Assembly: GCA_029266475.1 (NCBI GenBank)
Contig: JAQSWU010000004.1
Span: 1 to 54,491, forward strand
DNA length: 54,491 nucleotides
From: Rickettsiaceae bacterium
Lineage (GTDB): Bacteria > Pseudomonadota > Alphaproteobacteria > Rickettsiales > Rickettsiaceae
Reading direction: 5' to 3'
Shown here: positions 8,075 through 15,891 of the stretch, piece by piece
Layout of the letters: the number at the start of each line of letters is the position of its first letter
Position numbering within the stretch: position 1 is the stretch's first letter
The notes under the pieces: model-generated
Told to the model about the DNA's origin: nothing
Seen by the model: only the letters and a program-made list of their open reading frames with translations
Database searches by the model: none
Made by a program: the position numbers and the translations under genes

Positions 8075-10386
8075 AATTAGTAATAGTTGAATCACCGGCA
8101 AAAGCCAAAACCATAAATAAATACTTAGGTAAAGATTTTAAAGTTGTTGCCTCTTTTGGCCATGTTAGAGATCTGCCTGCAAAAAATGGCTCTGTTGTAC
8201 CAGAAGAAGATTTTGCGATGAAGTATGAGGTAACTTCAAGTGCTTTAAAACCAATTAAAGCTATTTGTGATTCAGCAAAAGATAGTGAGCAAATATTCCT
8301 TGCAACCGACCCCGATAGGGAAGGAGAGGCTATTTCTTGGCATATTGCAGAAGTATTAAGGCAAAAAAAAGCCTTACGTAAAGAGACTTTGGTAAAAAGG
8401 GTTGCTTTTAATGAGATCACAAAAAAAGCAGTGCTAAGCGCCATTGGCGAGCCACGAGATATCGATGAGCACTTAGTCAATGCTCAGCAAGCAAGGCGCG
8501 CTCTTGATTATTTAGTAGGCTTTAATTTATCACCAATTCTTTGGCGTAAGCTACCAGGTAGTCGTTCTGCTGGGCGGGTACAGTCTGTAGCTTTAAGACT
8601 TATTTGCGAGAGAGAAACAGAAATAGAGAATTTCGTTACAGCAGAATATTGGTATATTGATGCGAGCTTTTTAACACAAAGAAAAGAGCCCTTCACTGCA
8701 AGACTAAGTGCAGTTGGCGGAAAAAAGTTAGATAAATTAGATATTAAAACGGAAAAAGAAGCTGAAAATTTAGTTGCGGAAATAAAAACGCGTCAGTACA
8801 CTGTTTCCTCGATTGAGAAAAAGCAACAAAACCGGAACCCACAACCGCCATTTACTACATCTTCTTTGCAGCAAGAAGCAGCAAGAAAACTCGGGTTTAG
8901 CACCAAAAAAACCATGCAGCTTGCGCAAAAACTATATGAAGGTGTTGAGGTTGAGGGCGAGACAATTGGTCTTATAACCTATATGAGAACAGATGGTGTG
9001 TCCCTTTCGCAAGACGCTATTGAGTCCACAAGAAAGCTTATCCAAAAAGAGTTTGGCGAAAATTATCTTCCTTCACAGCCAAAACTTTATAAGGCTAAGG
9101 CTAAGAATGCGCAGGAAGCGCACGAAGCAATCAGACCAACTGATGTATCATATACGCCTGATTATTTAAAAAAATTCCTCGATAAAGATCAGCATAGACT
9201 TTATGAGCTTATTTGGAAGCGTATGGTAGCGTGCCAGATGGAAAGCGCTGTACTTGATATTGTCACAGCGATTATTGATTCTACTGATAAGAAATTTAGC
9301 TTAAGAGCCAGCGGTTCAACTATCAGGTTTGATGGGTTTTATAGATTATACCGAGAAGGTAAAGATGACTCTGATGATGAGGATGAAAATAAATTACTAC
9401 CTCTAATGAACGAGAACGAGGAAGCGCAGCTTAAAGAAGTTAACCCTTCGCAGCATTTTACAGAACCTCCACCAAGATATTCTGAAGCAAGTTTAGTAAA
9501 AAAACTAGAAGATCTAGGTATTGGCAGGCCGTCAACTTATGCCTCTATAATTTCTGTTATTCAAGATAGGCAATATGTACGATTAGAGAAAAAACGATTT
9601 ATCCCTGAAGAGAGAGGGAGGGTTGTGACGGCTTTCTTAAGTTCCTTCTTCCCAAGATATGTCCAGTATGAGTTTACGGCTAACCTTGAGAATGAGCTCG
9701 ATGATATTGCTGAAGGTAACCTGAACTGGAAGGAATTTTTACGTAAATTCTGGGTAGACTTCAATGGAAATGTTGGAGAGGTTAGCAAGCTTAGGACTGC
9801 TGAAGTGATAGATGCCTTAAACGAGCTCCTTGCAAGCCATTTATTTCCGCAAAAAGAAGATGGGTCTGATCCACGCGCCTGCCCCTCATGTAAGGCTGGT
9901 AAGCTTGGTCTACGGCTTGGAAAATTTGGCGCTTTTCTTGCTTGCAGTAGTTACCCTGACTGTAGTTTTACAAGGCAGATAGATAAAGATGAAGAGGTCC
10001 AGGAAATCCCGCAAGAGCAAGAAGATGAGCTGCTTGGTAAGGACCCAGCTACGAATCAGCCGATATATCTTAAGAAGGGCCCTTACGGCTGGTATGTGCA
10101 ACTAGGTGATAAGCCACAAGAGAAGGGAGCAAAACCAAAAAGGGCAGCGCTTCCTGCGGGGGTTGATCCGAAAACCTTATCCATTGAAATAGCAATCCAG
10201 CTTCTTAGTCTTCCAAAGCTTATTGGCAAGCATCCTGAAACAGGCGAGGATATATTAATGAATATCGGTAAATTTGGACCATATGTTAAGCATAAAAATA
10301 AGTTTTATTCAATTCCAAAGGACGAAGACCCTTTTAGCATAGGTATCAATAGAGCGGTAGTATTAATCGGTGAAGCTGGGAAGTAA
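8071..10386 (+). CDS. topA: DNA topoisomerase I
   Basis: A 771-residue type IA topoisomerase that relaxes negative supercoils. The Toprim domain starts at MKLVIVESPAKAKTI and carries the acidic motif DPDREGEA; the catalytic tyrosine is Tyr304 in LITYMRTDGVS. The core is followed by one C4 zinc ribbon (CPSCKAG...CSSYPDC, about residues 610-640) and then zinc-free topoisomerase C-terminal repeats (KGPYGWYVQLG and IGKFGPYVKHKNK). Length is normal for Alphaproteobacteria. A stem-loop followed by a T-run at 10426-10457 probably ends the operon. Confidence 0.97.
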   Translation: MKLVIVESPAKAKTINKYLGKDFKVVASFGHVRDLPAKNGSVVPEEDFAMKYEVTSSALKPIKAICDSAKDSEQIFLATDPDREGEAISWHIAEVLRQKKALRKETLVKRVAFNEITKKAVLSAIGEPRDIDEHLVNAQQARRALDYLVGFNLSPILWRKLPGSRSAGRVQSVALRLICERETEIENFVTAEYWYIDASFLTQRKEPFTARLSAVGGKKLDKLDIKTEKEAENLVAEIKTRQYTVSSIEKKQQNRNPQPPFTTSSLQQEAARKLGFSTKKTMQLAQKLYEGVEVEGETIGLITYMRTDGVSLSQDAIESTRKLIQKEFGENYLPSQPKLYKAKAKNAQEAHEAIRPTDVSYTPDYLKKFLDKDQHRLYELIWKRMVACQMESAVLDIVTAIIDSTDKKFSLRASGSTIRFDGFYRLYREGKDDSDDEDENKLLPLMNENEEAQLKEVNPSQHFTEPPPRYSEASLVKKLEDLGIGRPSTYASIISVIQDRQYVRLEKKRFIPEERGRVVTAFLSSFFPRYVQYEFTANLENELDDIAEGNLNWKEFLRKFWVDFNGNVGEVSKLRTAEVIDALNELLASHLFPQKEDGSDPRACPSCKAGKLGLRLGKFGAFLACSSYPDCSFTRQIDKDEEVQEIPQEQEDELLGKDPATNQPIYLKKGPYGWYVQLGDKPQEKGAKPKRAALPAGVDPKTLSIEIAIQLLSLPKLIGKHPETGEDILMNIGKFGPYVKHKNKFYSIPKDEDPFSIGINRAVVLIGEAGK

Positions 10387-10425
10387 TTCTCTTCATCACC
10401 GAAGTTAGCCCTATAATTTTTTGCA

Positions 10426-10457
10426 AATTAGCCTATAAAAATAGCTGATTTTTTTTT
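10426..10457 (+). terminator. Rho-independent terminator after topA
   Basis: AATTAGC (10426-10432) can pair with GCTGATT (10444-10450) with one wobble, and the stem runs directly into a run of nine T. It lies 40 bp after the topA stop. Confidence 0.6.
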
Positions 10458-10504
10458 CAAAATTCCTTATTATGCGCAAGACCGCTAATAATTATAGGAT
10501 GAAA

Positions 10505-11500
10505 ATGATTAATTTCTCGAATCTACTTATACCACCAATATTATTTTTCCTATTAGGCTTTATTGCACGGATTATTAAATCTGATTTAGAAATCGCCCCA
10601 AGTCTTATCAAGACTTTATCATTATATTTAATTATTGGTATTGGAATTAAAGGTGGCATCGAACTTAAAGAGGCTTCTCTTTATGATTCCTTATTGGCTA
10701 TAACTGTAGCTTTAGTACTAGGTTTTAGCCAGCCTATCATAGCCTATTTTATATTAACAAAGGCAACAAGCCTAGATAAGCTCAACAGTGCGGCTATTGC
10801 TGCGCATTATGGGTCAGTAAGCGTTGGAACATTCCTCTCGGCTATCGCATTTTTAAATATCCAAGGAATAAGCTTTGAGTCGATTCCGCTAATAATGCTA
10901 GCTGTAATGGAGTTTCCAGCCATTTTTATTGGCTTGATATTAGCACAACTTGCTAGAAGCGAAACTAATATTACTGGCTTAAACACTGAAGGAAGATCGA
11001 TATTGACAAAGATTTTACCGATTATAAAAGATACTCTCACCAATGGCTGTGTGGTATTATTAGTAGGGGGTATCATTATTGGCATAATAGCAACTCCATT
11101 AAGCCTAGGTTCAGTAAACAAGTTTTATTCTGATATGTTCAATGGGGTTTTGACCTTATTTTTACTAGGTATGGGCTTAGAGGCCGCAACCCATGTACAT
11201 AGTTTCCAAAAAGTAGGTAAAGCCTTATTCGCTTTTGGGATATTAATGCCTATATTCAGCGGTTGCATTGGAGTTGTTATCGGTCATGAGATTCTTGGCT
11301 TTAGTTTAGGCGGCAGCATTTTAGTGGCAGTTCTTGCAGCAAGTGCATCTTATATCGCAGTTCCACCTGCGGTGTTAGTCTCTATACCCGAGGCAAGTCC
11401 TTCATATTATCTAACGCTTTCTTTAGGGATTACTTTTCCTTTTAACGTACTGATTGGCATTCCACTTTATACTAGGGTAGCTGAATTACTAATAGGGTGA
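10505..11500 (+). CDS. Sodium-dependent bicarbonate transporter family permease (SbtA-like)
   Basis: An integral membrane protein of about 331 residues with roughly ten hydrophobic segments, matching the SbtA/DUF897 permease family. Recognisable parts are the N-terminal PPILFFLLGFIARII, the LYLIIGIGIKGGIEL helix and the C-terminal ASASYIAVPPAVLVSIPEA. The frame extends upstream to an ATG at 10472, but the AGGA at 10496-10499 fits a start at 10505. Cyanobacterial SbtA imports bicarbonate with sodium; substrate here is untested, and roles in carboxylation or pH control are possible. The stop codon abuts a 107-bp repeat element, and the gene stands alone after a terminator. Confidence 0.8.
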   Translation: MINFSNLLIPPILFFLLGFIARIIKSDLEIAPSLIKTLSLYLIIGIGIKGGIELKEASLYDSLLAITVALVLGFSQPIIAYFILTKATSLDKLNSAAIAAHYGSVSVGTFLSAIAFLNIQGISFESIPLIMLAVMEFPAIFIGLILAQLARSETNITGLNTEGRSILTKILPIIKDTLTNGCVVLLVGGIIIGIIATPLSLGSVNKFYSDMFNGVLTLFLLGMGLEAATHVHSFQKVGKALFAFGILMPIFSGCIGVVIGHEILGFSLGGSILVAVLAASASYIAVPPAVLVSIPEASPSYYLTLSLGITFPFNVLIGIPLYTRVAELLIG

Positions 11501-11607
11501 TATAGTAAATTTATTTAAAGTGTGGTATGTCGTCATTCCTTGCTTACGTATTACTCATACGCTGCGCTCGATATTTCTAGTACCACAACTCAACTAATTT
11601 CACTATA
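11501..11607. repeat. 107-bp MITE-like palindromic element, full copy 2
   Basis: This copy has the same length and ends as that at 826-932, with a handful of substitutions. It begins at the base directly after the TGA of the bicarbonate-transporter-like gene, so the element may form the 3' end of that transcript. Confidence 0.85.
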
Positions 11608-11670
11608 GATATTAACTTCGCTAGACATAAGCGGAATATCAGCAACCATTCTAAGGAAATAAATAAGTAA

Positions 11671-11704
11671 AAACAGCAAAGCGATGATGCCTTGCTGTTT
11701 CTCC
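11671..11704. terminator. Terminator-like hairpin between convergent genes
   Basis: AAACAGCAA (11671-11679) is perfectly complementary to TTGCTGTTT (11692-11700), with a 12-base loop. It lies between the convergent genes ending at 11500 and 11745 and could serve both. Confidence 0.5.
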
Positions 11705-11744
11705 CCTCTCTTAAGCGTATTGCTTGTTATATACGCCTTCTAAT

Positions 11745-12536
11745 CTAAGAGCGTTTTTGGCTTTTACCTTGGTTGCCTTTCCTTCTTTCTTCTTCGTTAC
11801 TGGCAAAAGATTTAGTAGTTTGAGAGAATTGTTGAGACCTCTGAAGCAAGTTACCTGATTTCTTTACAGAGCTATCTCTTTTAGCTTCAGACTCCTTGCT
11901 CTGTTTAACTCTTTCTTCAACTAATAGAGAATTGTATTTTTTTGGCTCATGGGCACTAGAAACCGTAACTTCAGGTGTTGACCTTCCTACTTTATAACCA
12001 CCAGCGCCCCCTGAGCCACCGCCGCCTCTGCCATCTCTGTTATGGTTACTTTTTCCGCCAAAGGCATTTTTAAGGAAGTCTTTAATTTTGCCAAAGAATT
12101 TTACCGTGGCTTCAAATATATTATTAAAGAAATTCTTTATACCCTCTCCAAAAGAGTTGCCTGGGCCTTTTCTACGTTTCGAGAAAGGCTCAGGATTTCG
12201 TCTATCTATTTCATCTAGAGCGTCTAAGAGTTTTTTTTCTAAATTTTCAGCTCTTTCCAACACCTCATCCCAGCCTTTAGAGGTCTCTCTTCCTAATTTC
12301 TCAACGCCACGCTGCCAGCTATCTTTTCCTTCTAAAGAATCACTTAAATCTTGTACAGCTTCACTAAGGTTAGTCTTTTTAATTTCCCTTTTTGCTTTTT
12401 TAGTATCGCCATCGAGCAATGCGCTAACGGCTTTGTCAGCCCTTTTAGCATCCTCACTAGCTAGATCTACAAAATCTTCAATATCATCCTTTGTATTTCT
12501 AAAAAATCTCCTTATCTTGTTTCGTAAACTTGGCAT
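11745..12536 (-). CDS. Unrecognised highly charged protein, candidate secreted effector (paralogue of 12715-13125)
   Basis: A 263-residue protein I cannot assign to a family. It is rich in Lys, Arg, Glu and Asp. The N-terminal half is helical and charged, a short amphipathic hydrophobic stretch lies near 128-160 (GIKNFFNNIFEATVKFFGKI), then a glycine-rich linker, then a basic hydrophilic tail ending QGKSQKRS. There is no classical signal peptide. The neighbour at 12715 has the same plan (charged N-terminus, hydrophobic middle, basic polar tail). The two genes also share leader sequence: TTGAGGAAT before the start and a TTAA-N7-TTAA box 45-50 bp upstream. A positively charged tail fits VirB/D4 substrates, but effector status is inference. 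Confidence 0.65.
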   Translation of the reverse strand: MPSLRNKIRRFFRNTKDDIEDFVDLASEDAKRADKAVSALLDGDTKKAKREIKKTNLSEAVQDLSDSLEGKDSWQRGVEKLGRETSKGWDEVLERAENLEKKLLDALDEIDRRNPEPFSKRRKGPGNSFGEGIKNFFNNIFEATVKFFGKIKDFLKNAFGGKSNHNRDGRGGGGSGGAGGYKVGRSTPEVTVSSAHEPKKYNSLLVEERVKQSKESEAKRDSSVKKSGNLLQRSQQFSQTTKSFASNEEERRKGNQGKSQKRS

Positions 12537-12581
12537 AAATTCCTCAAATTTGTTATATGAACCAATTATATATCAAAGGAA

Positions 12582-12596
12582 TTAATAAAAGGTTAA
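12582..12596 (-). promoter_or_regulatory. CtrA-type box upstream of charged protein gene (11745-12536)
   Basis: Read toward the gene the site is TTAACCTTTTATTAA, ending 45 bases before the start codon. It includes the TTAACC half-site typical of CtrA boxes. It differs from the box of the paralogue at 13176 by one base. A TATAAT lies 11 bases further downstream. Confidence 0.6.
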
Positions 12597-12653
12597 TATA
12601 TTACTATAATAAATTTTTATTAAAATTTTTCTGTGAACTTTATCGAAACTTCA

Positions 12654-12680
12654 GCTTAAGCAGATACTGCTTGCTTAAGC
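12654..12680. terminator. Inverted repeat downstream of the gene at 12715
   Basis: GCTTAAGCA (12654-12662) pairs perfectly with TGCTTAAGC (12672-12680). It lies about 35 bp past the stop of the minus-strand gene, but no strong T-run follows, so a terminator role is only plausible. Confidence 0.3.
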
Positions 12681-12714
12681 TTGAAATAAAACATTAGAGG
12701 TTGAAAAAAGCTCT

Positions 12715-13125
12715 TTATTGGCTTATCTGGTTTTTTCCAATAGCGCTACTTCGTTTCGATTGCTCTCTATTTCCCCAGTTTTTTCCAACTTGTTTGAATT
12801 TTTCTGCATTTTTGAGTAAGCTTGGTGACATTTCTTTTAAGGGAACTGTAGTACCTTTTTCGGTAAGTAAGTTATTGCTTAAATTTTGTCTATTGGCTCG
12901 ATTAGGACTCGCTTGAGCTTCACTAGATCTACTACCAGCTGTGCCTTTTTTTTGCTTATTTTTGAATTTGCCTGTAAAATAAGATTTTGCCATATTGACT
13001 AAACTTACAACTTTCTCAAAAATATTTTTTATAGCCTTAAGAAAAGGATTTGCAGTTTTATCCAATTTCCTTAAAAAATCCTCATTAACTTTAGATTCTA
13101 ATTCGCTATATTTTTTTTTACTCAT
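12715..13125 (-). CDS. Unrecognised small charged protein, paralogue of the 11745 gene
   Basis: A 136-residue protein of no recognised family. Residues about 25-55 (FLKAIKNIFEKVVSLVNMAK and following) form an amphipathic hydrophobic stretch resembling that of the 263-residue neighbour. The rest is polar and basic with many Lys, Asn, Ser and Arg, and the tail contains NREQSKRSSAIGK. The upstream TTTTGAGGAATA and a CtrA-type box 50 bp from the start closely match the neighbour, supporting duplication of gene plus promoter. There is no signal peptide. The frame on the other strand over part of this region lacks these supporting signals. A T4SS-exported protein is one hypothesis. Confidence 0.6.
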   Translation of the reverse strand: MSKKKYSELESKVNEDFLRKLDKTANPFLKAIKNIFEKVVSLVNMAKSYFTGKFKNKQKKGTAGSRSSEAQASPNRANRQNLSNNLLTEKGTTVPLKEMSPSLLKNAEKFKQVGKNWGNREQSKRSSAIGKNQISQ

Positions 13126-13175
13126 AATATCTATTCCTCAAAATTTTATGTAATCAACATATTAATATAGAATAG

Positions 13176-13190
13176 TTAATAAATGGTTAA
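13176..13190 (-). promoter_or_regulatory. CtrA-type box upstream of small charged protein gene (12715-13125)
   Basis: Read toward the gene the site is TTAACCATTTATTAA. The first eight bases, TTAACCAT, equal a full canonical CtrA half-site, and the second TTAA follows at the N7 spacing. It ends 50 bases before the start codon at 13125. Confidence 0.65.
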
Positions 13191-13369
13191 TAGCTTTTGA
13201 ATTGAAGAACAGGTATGTAATTAAGGTTTTTTGGTATGTTTAGAGGAGGGGATTGTTCACTTTGTTCACCCCTTGCCTTTTCAAGGCTGCAGGGCCACCT
13301 TCGGTGTCGCTTTGCTTGCAGCTTCAGCTCCGAACCCCTTTGATCGGGCTTCAAATCTATCATAGACTT

Positions 13370-13438
13370 TAATTAATATAATTTATATGTCAAGGCGCGC
13401 TAAAGCTTTATTACTTGACATATAAATTATATTAATTA
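13370..13438. repeat. Perfect 25-bp inverted repeat abutting tRNA-Ser
   Basis: The left arm at 13370-13394 and right arm at 13414-13438 are exact reverse complements (arm ends TATATGTCAAG and CTTGACATATA), with a 19-base spacer. The right arm ends one base from the encoded CCA end of the tRNA. It could terminate or help process the tRNA transcript, or be a palindromic element inserted at the tRNA 3' end. Confidence 0.85.
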
Positions 13439-13526
13439 TGGCGGAGAGGAGGGGATTCGAACCCCTGACACGTTGCCGTGAACACGCTTTCCAGGCGTGC
13501 GCCTTAAACCACTCGGCCACCTCTCC
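13439..13526 (-). tRNA. tRNA-Ser (anticodon GGA)
   Basis: The reverse complement folds as a class II tRNA. The acceptor stem is GGAGAGG with CCTCTCC, discriminator G, and the CCA is encoded. The anticodon stem is CACGC/GCGTG with loop CTGGAAA, so the anticodon is GGA (serine UCC/UCU). A long variable arm and a T-arm AGGGG-TTCGAAT-CCCCT are present. It lies downstream of the PAS chemoreceptor gene on the same strand. Confidence 0.96.
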
Positions 13527-13594
13527 TTAAAGGATGGAAAGGAATATATACTACATTAAGCACTTATGCAAGATCAAACAGATAAAATATAGGC

Positions 13595-15673
13595 TTATTG
13601 TTCTTTTGAATTGAGCTTATAAGTATTTAGCTTTTTGATTATCTCTTCAGTAGCTTTTTGGGTCCTTATTGCTAAACTTTTAACTTCAGATGAAACTACT
13701 GCAAACCCCTTACCTTCTTCGCCGAATCTCGCAGCCTCAATAGCAGCATTAAGGGATAACAAGTTAGTTTGCGATGCAACTTCGCTTATTACATTAACTA
13801 CATGGCTAATTGAGTTCAATGCTTCTGTTAAGGTAGCCATAGCTTCTTGGGCTTGTTGTTTCACCCTGACGTTATCTGTAATATCACTAGCGTATTTAAC
13901 AACCTTATATGGCTTCCCATCAAGATCTAATATAGTGTTATATGAGGCTTGAATCCATATTTCTTTTCCACCTTTAGCTAGCCTTTTAAATTCTGATGAT
14001 TTATATTCCCCTTTTCGTAAACTTTCCCAAAATTGTTGGTACTCTGGACTCGAATAAAATTCCTTGCTGACAAATAATGAATGATGTTGACCTTTAATCT
14101 CATCAATGCTATAGCCCATTAAATTTAGGAAATTATCGTTTGCAGTTAATATGGCGCCATCCATGTTAAACTCAATAACGGCTTGCGATTTATTGATGGC
14201 GTCTATCTGCCCTTTAAAGTTAGCACTTTTAAGTTTTTGTTCAGTTACATCAGATGCATATTTTACGACTTTATATGGTTTTCCATTGGGGTCGAATATT
14301 GGGTTATAGGTTGCTTGAATCCAAACTTCTTTTCCACCTTTACCTATTCTTTTAAACTCAGCAGACTTAAACTCTCCCTTCTTAAGTTGATTCCAAAAAC
14401 TTTTATATGATTCACTTGAGCGAGCATGCTTTTCTACAAACATAGAATGATGTTGGCCTTTTATTTCTTCCAGGCTATAGCCCATTGCAGCTAAAAAATT
14501 TTCGTTAGCAGAAATAATTGTGCCATCAATATTAAACTCAATAACGGCTTGAGATTTACTGATAGCATTAATCTGACCTGAGAGATCATTATTAATGAGT
14601 TTTTGCTCTGTAACGTCAGAAGCATATTTTACGACCTTGTATGGCTTACCCTTCAGATCAAATATTGGATTATATGAGGCTTGAATCCAAACTTCCTTTT
14701 TATCGCGAGTGAGGCGTTTAAATTCAGCAGACTGGTATTCACCTCGTCTTAAGCTATTCCAAAATTCCTTATATTCATTACTTCGACTATATGATTCGTC
14801 AACAAACAGACTGTGATACTGCCCTTTAATTTCTTCAAGGCTATAGCCCATTGTTTCTAAGAATTTATCGTTTGCAAAAATAATTGTGCTATCCATATTA
14901 AATTCTATGACGGCTTGCGATTTATTAATGGCGTCAATCTGTCCTCTAAAATCTGCGTTAGCAACTTTTTGCCGGGTAACGTCAGAAGCGTATTTGACAA
15001 TCTTATGTGGCTTACCATTAATGTCTAATATTGGGTTATAGGAGGCTTGAATCCATACTTCTTTTCCATTTTTCCCTATTCTTTTGAATTCAGCCGAGTG
15101 ATATTCTCCTCTTTTTAGCTTTTCCCAAAAATTTTTATATTCCAGACTAGATTTATTTTGCTCGTCAACAAACATACTATGATGCTTGTCAACAATTTCT
15201 TCCAGCTTATAGCCCATCGCATCAAGAAAATTTTGATTAGCAGTTTGGATATAACCCTCTAAGTTAAACTCTATAACTGCTTGAGATTTATTTATAGCTT
15301 CTATTTGTCCTGCAAGGTCAGCGTATTTAAGTACTTTATAAGGCTCACCTTTATTATTTTTAAGAGGTATATACGAAGCTTGAATCCACACTGGTTTATT
15401 GCTTTTACCGAATCTTTTAAAATCTGCACTGTAAGCCTTGCCATTCTTGAGCATCTCCCAAAAACTCTTATAAGCGTTACTGTTTGCGTAGGTTGGCTCT
15501 AAAAATATACTATGATGACGTCCTTTAATTTCCTCTAAGTTATAACCCATTATGTTTAAAAAAATTTCATTAGCGTTCAGTATTTCTCCACTCATACTGA
15601 ATTCAATAATTGCTTTTGAATTATTTAAAGCACTGAGCTTAACAAATGATTCTCTAACGCCGGTTAACCACAT
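13595..15673 (-). CDS. Soluble chemoreceptor with five tandem PAS domains and a shortened signalling domain
   Basis: A 692-residue protein built from five PAS-PAC units starting near residues 1, 123, 245, 367 and 489, at a regular 122-residue period. Each opens with a variant of [10 protein letters not shown] and contains [16 protein letters not shown] and [11 protein letters not shown]. The repeats are similar at DNA level too, so they arose by internal duplication. The last 85 residues hold only the hairpin tip of a chemoreceptor ([20 protein letters not shown], then [15 protein letters not shown]), lacking the long methylation helices. There are no membrane segments. It probably senses redox state or a small ligand in the cytoplasm and contacts CheA/CheW. 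A degenerate TTAA-N7-TAAA site lies 42 bp upstream. It ends just before tRNA-Ser. Confidence 0.88.
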   Translation of the reverse strand: MWLTGVRESFVKLSALNNSKAIIEFSMSGEILNANEIFLNIMGYNLEEIKGRHHSIFLEPTYANSNAYKSFWEMLKNGKAYSADFKRFGKSNKPVWIQASYIPLKNNKGEPYKVLKYADLAGQIEAINKSQAVIEFNLEGYIQTANQNFLDAMGYKLEEIVDKHHSMFVDEQNKSSLEYKNFWEKLKRGEYHSAEFKRIGKNGKEVWIQASYNPILDINGKPHKIVKYASDVTRQKVANADFRGQIDAINKSQAVIEFNMDSTIIFANDKFLETMGYSLEEIKGQYHSLFVDESYSRSNEYKEFWNSLRRGEYQSAEFKRLTRDKKEVWIQASYNPIFDLKGKPYKVVKYASDVTEQKLINNDLSGQINAISKSQAVIEFNIDGTIISANENFLAAMGYSLEEIKGQHHSMFVEKHARSSESYKSFWNQLKKGEFKSAEFKRIGKGGKEVWIQATYNPIFDPNGKPYKVVKYASDVTEQKLKSANFKGQIDAINKSQAVIEFNMDGAILTANDNFLNLMGYSIDEIKGQHHSLFVSKEFYSSPEYQQFWESLRKGEYKSSEFKRLAKGGKEIWIQASYNTILDLDGKPYKVVKYASDITDNVRVKQQAQEAMATLTEALNSISHVVNVISEVASQTNLLSLNAAIEAARFGEEGKGFAVVSSEVKSLAIRTQKATEEIIKKLNTYKLNSKEQ

Positions 15674-15891
15674 AACTTACTCCTTACAAAAAATATTTAT
15701 TTTAGATAAAAAGTATTAATATTTAGTAAATATTTATCAAAAAATTTTGCTATATAAATTTTTCTTGAGGTATATGTACAATAGTATCAAGGATTCAAGC
15801 ATATGCTTAATAAATATATAATGCATTAATTGAGGGTATATCTTAGTTTACATTGCAAAAATTCTTCTCCAAAATTCTATAGAGGTGATTT

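Larger units (their letters stand above)
13126..13438. other. Intergenic region with a GC-rich, hairpin-forming core (13241-13352)
   Basis: No gene is seen in these 313 bases. The core at 13241-13352 is much richer in G+C than its surroundings and dense in hairpins: GCCTT/AAGGC, GCTGCA (13286-13291) with TGCAGC (13317-13322) enclosing CACC/GGTG around a TTC loop, and GAACCC/GGG-TTC. It also contains GTTCAC twice, separated by TTT. I do not recognise a known RNA family (it is not SRP RNA, tmRNA or RNase P by any motif I can see). It may be a structured small RNA or a palindromic repeat. Confidence 0.4.

Noticed and set aside
12088-12585. Plus-strand frame of 165 codons opposite the charged protein gene
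   Set aside because: Ser/Leu/Phe-rich composition is typical of the antisense of a Lys/Glu-rich gene; the minus strand has a ribosome site, a CtrA-type box and a paralogue.
13370-13438. tRNA-Ser as a prophage or genomic-island attachment site
   Set aside because: The adjacent repeat is an inverted repeat, no direct repeat of the tRNA 3' end was found, and no integrase gene lies nearby.
15716-15730. CtrA-type box upstream of the PAS chemoreceptor
   Set aside because: Read toward the gene it is TTTACTAAATATTAA; the first half is TTTA rather than TTAA, so it is only a near match and was not counted.
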